The position numbers and the translations under genes were made by a program. Shown piece after piece: positions 6,543 to 10,172 of a stretch of 10,172 nucleotides of DNA. Origin of the DNA: Polynucleobacter sp. (lineage in GTDB: Bacteria; Pseudomonadota; Gammaproteobacteria; Burkholderiales; Burkholderiaceae); NCBI GenBank assembly GCA_023253245.1, contig JALRHB010000041.1, positions 1 to 10,172 of the forward strand, read 5' to 3'. Every line of letters starts with the position of its first letter. Positions within the stretch are counted from its first letter, which is position 1. The notes below the pieces were generated by a model. It was not told the origin of the DNA, did no database searches, and saw nothing but the letters and a program-made list of their open reading frames with translations.

Positions 6543-7772
6543 TCAGCCTCCATGAACTATTGACTGCTCAATTGCTTCTAATGTCCGCATGAGCGCGCGC
6601 AAATCATCAATAGTGTGATTAGCAGAAAGAGTAATCCTTAAGCGTGCGCTGTTCTCGGGAACGGTGGGTGGGCGAATGGCTGGAATCCAGTATCCAGCTT
6701 CATCTAATAACTTAGCTGCTGCTAATGCATTCGCATTGCTTCCCAAAATGACGGGCTGAATTGGAGTAATGGATTTCATCTTTTGCCAGCGCTTGAAATT
6801 CATCTCTGTTCGCCAAATATCAATTAATTCATTTAAATGGGCGCGCCGATGAATGCCCTCATCACTCTCAATCAGTTCAAGGCTTGCATATAGTGCATGA
6901 GCAATAGCTGGTGGCGTGGCCGTGCTGTAAATATAAGGCCGACCCTTTTGGATGAGCCATTCAATGAAAGGTGAGCTTGCGCAAATAAATGCACCACTTA
7001 CTCCTGCAGCTTTTCCAAGCGTACCAAGGTAGACAATTCGCTCAGAGCACACATCAAAGTGCTCAAGGATTCCATGCCCTTGTTTACCAAGCACGCCAAA
7101 GCCATGCGCATCGTCAATTATTAAAAGGGCGTCATAGGTTTGTGCAATCTCAATCAACTCTTTAACGGGTGCAATATCTCCATCCATGCTAAAGACGCCA
7201 TCTAACACAATTATCTTGAATGGGTGCTGATCATTCTTCAGTGGCGTACTAAGCGACTCAAGATCTAGATGATTAAATATTGTGACCTTTGCTTTTGATT
7301 GTGCGCTTGCTAGTTTGACGCCGTCGATAATTGATGCATGATTAAGCGCAGCGGAATAAATGCTCGCTTCACCTTGATTTACAAGCCTAACCAAGCCAGT
7401 TATTGCAGTGATGTTGGCAAGATAGCCGGTGCTAAAAAATAATGCTCTTGCATTTGGAATGTGGGCACTTTCAAAACTGGCCAATTTCTTTTCTAGAAGA
7501 TCATGAGTGATGCTATGACCGCTGATGAGGTGAGAGGCGCCACTACCAACGCCATACTGCTTTGCGCCCTCAGTCATTGCCATAATGAGTTTGGGGTGAT
7601 TAGCAAAGCCCAAATAGTCATTACTACAAAAGGCTTTAAGCTCCCGTTGATCAACATTTGATTTGACATCGCATGGGCTGAAGGTGGTACGCAATTTACG
7701 GCGTAATAATTTAGTGTCTAGACCCTCAAGCTGATCCTGAACCACATTTCGCGCAAGAAATTTCTTGTTCAT
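6543..7772 (-). CDS. bioF: 8-amino-7-oxononanoate synthase
   Basis: BioF is a PLP-dependent alpha-oxoamine synthase that condenses L-alanine with a pimeloyl thioester (pimeloyl-ACP or -CoA) to give 8-amino-7-oxononanoate, releasing CO2. The 409 residues are somewhat longer than the roughly 385 of E. coli BioF. Visible are CSNDYLGFANHP (49-60), GVGSGASHLISGH (74-86), FFSTGYLANI (112-121), NHASIIDG (144-151), DGVFSMDGD (191-199), DDAHGFGVLG (220-229) and TLGKAAGVSGAF (251-262). Lysine 254 is the expected Schiff-base residue, and D220 and H223 the expected cofactor contacts. KBL and HemA are in the same family, but the biotin context makes BioF clear. The ATG at 7772 overlaps the bioA stop in ATGA (4 bases), so the two are tightly coupled. 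bioD follows after 2 bases. Confidence 0.97.
   Translation of the reverse strand: MNKKFLARNVVQDQLEGLDTKLLRRKLRTTFSPCDVKSNVDQRELKAFCSNDYLGFANHPKLIMAMTEGAKQYGVGSGASHLISGHSITHDLLEKKLASFESAHIPNARALFFSTGYLANITAITGLVRLVNQGEASIYSAALNHASIIDGVKLASAQSKAKVTIFNHLDLESLSTPLKNDQHPFKIIVLDGVFSMDGDIAPVKELIEIAQTYDALLIIDDAHGFGVLGKQGHGILEHFDVCSERIVYLGTLGKAAGVSGAFICASSPFIEWLIQKGRPYIYSTATPPAIAHALYASLELIESDEGIHRRAHLNELIDIWRTEMNFKRWQKMKSITPIQPVILGSNANALAAAKLLDEAGYWIPAIRPPTVPENSARLRITLSANHTIDDLRALMRTLEAIEQSIVHGG
6547..6551 (-). promoter_or_regulatory. Ribosome binding site deciding the TTG start of bioD
   Basis: GGAGG on the minus strand sits within the last codons of bioF, 6 bases before the TTG at 6540. It is the best-placed and strongest ribosome site seen in the bio operon, and it supports the rare initiator. 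Confidence 0.75.
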
Positions 7773-9115
7773 GTAATTACTCGATTTAGGGCGCGTTGTA
7801 CAGAAGTGCCCATCTGTAATGCTTGCTCAGCCGACAATATGTATGGCGGCATGACGTAAATCGTATTGCCTATTGGTCTAATTAGCATGCCTTCTGCTAG
7901 GCTCGCTGCAAACATCTCACGCACAAAACTAGGATGAGTTTCAAGATACTGAGATTGAATATCAAAGGCGAGAATCATTCCTTGTTGTCGCCAATGGGTA
8001 ACTCTACCATCTTCTTTTGCCCAAGCAAACGCTTTTGCAAGATCAGCACTTCGTTCGAGATTCTTCTCAAGTACAGATTCAGTTTCAAATATTTTCAAGC
8101 AAGCTAAAGCAGCTGCACAAGCGAGGGGGTTGCCAGTATAGGAATGTGAATGCAGGAAGGCTTGTTGAACTTTATCACCATAGAAGGCGTGATAAATTTT
8201 ATCTGTTGTCATTGACAGAGATAGTGGCAGGTATCCACCACTAATGCCTTTAGATAAGGTTAAAAAGTCTGGCCATATGCCAGCATGTTCACAAGCAAAA
8301 AACTTTCCTGTTCTTCCGCAGCCAACTGCAATTTCATCAGCAATTAAATGAACGTTGAAGCGATCACAAAGGTCTCTAACTTGTTTTAGATACTTAGGCG
8401 AATGCATTGCCATTTGTCCCGCACACTGAACTAGTGGTTCAACAATGACAGCGGCAATCTGATGGTGCTCGGTTTCTAATAGAAGCTCTAATTTTTTAGC
8501 GGCTTGTATTGCAATATCTTCCGAAGTTTGGCCTTCTTGAGCTTTTCGTGCATCGGGTGAGGGCACAGTAAAGACATCTTGCAACAGTGATCCATAGGCT
8601 TCCCGAAAAATAGCAACATCTGTTATTGCTAATGCACCAAGGGTTTCACCGTGGTAACCATTCTCCACGCAGACAAATTTTTTCTTTTGAGGTTTGTTTT
8701 GGAGTCGCCAATAATGATGACTCATCTTCAGTGAAACCTCTACTGCAGAGGCCCCATCAGATGCGAAAAACACATGGCCCAAATGCCCTAAAGTCAGTGC
8801 AGAGAGTTTCTCCGAGAGTTCTACTACTGGCGGATGAGTGAAGCCGGCAAGCATGACGTGCTCAATTTTCTCTAGCTGCGAACTAATCGCTTGATTGATG
8901 AGGGGGTTTGAGTGTCCAAAAAGATTCGTCCACCATGAGCTGATGCAATCAAGTAATTTATTTCCCTGCTCATCGAATAGGTATGCACCCTTGCCATGAG
9001 TAATAGCCACTAGTGGTAGGGACTCGTGATGCTTCATTTGGGTGCAAGGATGCCAAACAGCATCTAAGCTGCGATTAGCAAGACTAGTTTGATTTGACTC
9101 AGAAAGTGACTTCAT
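7769..9115 (-). CDS. bioA: Adenosylmethionine-8-amino-7-oxononanoate aminotransferase
   Basis: BioA moves the amino group of S-adenosylmethionine onto 8-amino-7-oxononanoate, giving 7,8-diaminononanoate. It is a class III PLP aminotransferase. The 448-residue protein shows the BioA-specific WHPCTQMKHHE (21-31) and SSWWTNLFGHSNP (59-71), then FFASDGASAVEVSLK (116-130), GYHGETLGAL (153-162), ADEIAVGCGRTG (259-270) and LTLSKGISGGYLPLS (285-299). Lysine 289 is the expected PLP lysine, D260 the pyridine-nitrogen aspartate and Y154 the substrate-side tyrosine. The WHPC and WWTN motifs separate it from other class III aminotransferases. The start is ATG at 9115, with only a weak upstream TAAAG. It is the first gene of the minus-strand bioA-bioF-bioD-amidohydrolase run and is divergent from bioB. 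Confidence 0.97.
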   Translation of the reverse strand: MKSLSESNQTSLANRSLDAVWHPCTQMKHHESLPLVAITHGKGAYLFDEQGNKLLDCISSWWTNLFGHSNPLINQAISSQLEKIEHVMLAGFTHPPVVELSEKLSALTLGHLGHVFFASDGASAVEVSLKMSHHYWRLQNKPQKKKFVCVENGYHGETLGALAITDVAIFREAYGSLLQDVFTVPSPDARKAQEGQTSEDIAIQAAKKLELLLETEHHQIAAVIVEPLVQCAGQMAMHSPKYLKQVRDLCDRFNVHLIADEIAVGCGRTGKFFACEHAGIWPDFLTLSKGISGGYLPLSLSMTTDKIYHAFYGDKVQQAFLHSHSYTGNPLACAAALACLKIFETESVLEKNLERSADLAKAFAWAKEDGRVTHWRQQGMILAFDIQSQYLETHPSFVREMFAASLAEGMLIRPIGNTIYVMPPYILSAEQALQMGTSVQRALNRVIT

Positions 9116-9138
9116 CTTTAGTATTTGACCACTAGTTT
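9083..9138. repeat. Two copies of ACTAGTTT + ATTTGAC in swapped order around the bioA start
   Basis: On the plus strand, 9083-9098 reads ACTAGTTT, then G, then ATTTGAC. Positions 9123-9138 read ATTTGAC, then C, then ACTAGTTT. The same two words, each separated by one base, occur in opposite order 40 bases apart. The first copy lies in the first codons of bioA and the second in the intergenic region. ACTAGT is itself a palindrome. This could be a regulatory binding pattern or chance in AT-rich DNA. Confidence 0.3.
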
Positions 9139-9204
9139 TTCCAAATAGAGGCCTGTATCTGTTATGTTTATGGCTTGTATTGATTTATTTTCTGGAATTT
9201 CACC
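9116..9204. promoter_or_regulatory. Divergent bioA/bioB promoter region
   Basis: These 89 AT-rich bases separate the two divergent starts and must hold, or lie close to, the promoters of both biotin transcripts. I see no convincing pair of -35 and -10 boxes. The best plus-strand -10 candidate is TATGTT (9163-9168) without a good -35. On the minus strand TTGGAA (9139-9144) pairs poorly with TACTAA (9118-9123), with only 15 bases between and too close to the ATG. I see no good match to the BirA operator (TTGTAAACC and its inverted half) nor to the alphaproteobacterial BioR site. The region role is inferred from gene orientation. Confidence 0.5.
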
Positions 9205-10172
9205 ATGCAGGATATGCAAACCACTGAAAAACCCCTAACTCAATTTAAATCTAAAGCGGATTTAAATTTAGAAAAAGACTTGGGGGGAAATGTTTCTAAT
9301 GCATGGACGGTTGCTCAAATCGAAGCACTTTTTGCGCTCCCATTTAATGAGCTCATGTTCAGGGCCCAAGAAACCCATCGCACTTATTTCCCCGATGGTG
9401 ACGTTGAATTAGCAACCCTTTTATCGATTAAGACTGGTGGTTGCCCAGAGGATTGTGGGTATTGCCCACAAGCGGCTCGTTACGACACAGACGTTAAGGC
9501 AAATAAATTGATGGATCTCGATGCGGTATTGGAGGCTGCTAAAGCGGCCAAAGCCGCTGGTTCAAACCGTTTTTGTATGGGCGCTGCTTGGCGTGAACCC
9601 AAGGACCGAGATATTGAAAAAGTGACCGCAATGATCAAGGGAGTAAAGGCGCTTGGCCTTGAAACCTGCGCTACCTTAGGAATGTTGGAGGCTGATCAGG
9701 CCCTAGCTCTGCAAGAGGCTGGCTTGGACTTTTATAACCATAATCTGGATACCAGCGAGGATTTTTATCGCTCCGTAATCTCTACTAGGGGCTATCAAGA
9801 TCGCTTGGACACTATCTCCAATGTGAGGGCTGCTGGTATGTCGGTATGCTGTGGAGGTATTGTGGGTATGGGCGAGTCGCGTGAGCAGCGTGCGGCATTC
9901 CTGGCCCGCTTGGCCAATCTTAGCCCTTACCCAGAGTCAGTCCCCATTAATCATTTGGTGCCTGTGGCTGGAACCCCATTAGCCGATCAGAAGCCTTTGG
10001 ATCCGCTTGAATTCGTCAGAACAATTGCTGTGGCGCGGATTACGATGCCTCGAGCTAGGGTGCGCTTATCAGCCGGTCGACAGGAATTGGGAAGGGCGGT
10101 TCAGGCCATGTGTTTTCAGGCTGGCGCAAACTCAATTTTCTATGGTGAGCAACTGCTCACTACCGGAAATCC
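9205..10172 (+). CDS. bioB: Biotin synthase, partial (C-terminus beyond the right edge)
   Basis: BioB is a radical-SAM enzyme that inserts sulfur into dethiobiotin to form biotin. The frame runs open from ATG at 9205 to the window edge (322 full codons), so probably only the last 20 or so residues are missing. The radical-SAM cluster motif CPEDCGYC gives cysteines 80, 84 and 87. The ligands expected for the second [2Fe-2S] cluster follow: C124 (NRFCMGAAWR), the cysteine in LETCATLGM, one in MSVCCGGIVGMGE, and the arginine in VRLSAGR. The conserved DFYNHNLDTS and PINHLVPVAGTPL segments are also present. Compared with E. coli BioB there are about 27 extra N-terminal residues before the core. 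ATG at 9214 is an alternative start, three codons later, and neither has a strong ribosome site. The gene is divergent from bioA. Confidence 0.97.
   Translation, partial: MQDMQTTEKPLTQFKSKADLNLEKDLGGNVSNAWTVAQIEALFALPFNELMFRAQETHRTYFPDGDVELATLLSIKTGGCPEDCGYCPQAARYDTDVKANKLMDLDAVLEAAKAAKAAGSNRFCMGAAWREPKDRDIEKVTAMIKGVKALGLETCATLGMLEADQALALQEAGLDFYNHNLDTSEDFYRSVISTRGYQDRLDTISNVRAAGMSVCCGGIVGMGESREQRAAFLARLANLSPYPESVPINHLVPVAGTPLADQKPLDPLEFVRTIAVARITMPRARVRLSAGRQELGRAVQAMCFQAGANSIFYGEQLLTTGN
9543..9558. repeat. Perfect 6-bp inverted repeat inside bioB
   Basis: AGCGGC, loop CAAA, GCCGCT form a GC-rich hairpin of 6 perfect pairs with a 4-base loop. It lies in bioB codons for an alanine/lysine-rich helix and has no T-run after it, so it is not a terminator. 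It may simply follow from repeated alanine codons. Confidence 0.3.

Noticed and set aside
121..6847. GGCGCGCC palindromes in trpE (near 121), mltA (near 3595) and bioF (near 6840)
   Set aside because: They are widely spaced, within coding frames, and without shared context. I see no reason to treat them as functional sites.
8017..8841. Plus-strand open frames antisense to bioA
   Set aside because: bioA is intact with all key motifs, and these frames have no recognisable domain, ribosome site or membrane pattern.
9543..9558. GC-rich hairpin in bioB as a terminator or attenuator
   Set aside because: It lies well inside an intact coding frame, has no T-run, and is explained by repeated alanine and lysine codons.

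Overview
The window reads as a stretch of chromosome from a betaproteobacterium of the Burkholderiaceae. A freshwater Polynucleobacter-like organism is the best guess, from the TrpE, Rpe, ApaG and MltA protein sequences, compact gene packing and moderate GC (by eye in the mid-40s percent). The genus assignment is inference. Nothing looks like a phage, insertion sequence, CRISPR array, tRNA or rRNA.

Layout. (1) Positions 1-2071, minus strand: rpe (ribulose-phosphate 3-epimerase) followed directly by trpE (anthranilate synthase large subunit). trpE runs off the left edge. The two genes share one base in a TGATG junction. (2) Positions 2103-4582, mostly plus strand: apaG, then mltA (lipoprotein lytic transglycosylase), then an enoyl-CoA hydratase gene 12 bases behind mltA. 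The apaG-mltA gap is filled by a possible 37-residue single-span membrane protein on the minus strand, whose start codon overlaps the likely mltA start in a shared CATG. (3) Positions 4611-9115, minus strand: a tight biotin operon bioA-bioF-bioD, followed after 19 bases by an M20-family amidohydrolase gene. (4) From 9205, plus strand: bioB, divergent from bioA and cut by the right edge.

How the genes work together. BioF, BioA, BioD and BioB carry out the four late steps of biotin synthesis, from pimeloyl-ACP to biotin. All four keep the catalytic residues I can check. The genes that make the pimeloyl chain are not in the window. TrpE starts the tryptophan branch from chorismate, and Rpe belongs to the pentose phosphate pathway. 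MltA trims peptidoglycan at the outer membrane.

Most of the window is ordinary housekeeping content. I did not find a convincing new system. The points most worth a second look are the small membrane ORF back-to-back with mltA, the amidohydrolase at the end of the biotin operon, and a pair of swapped-order repeats at the bioA/bioB divergence. No gene-free stretch exceeds about 140 bases.
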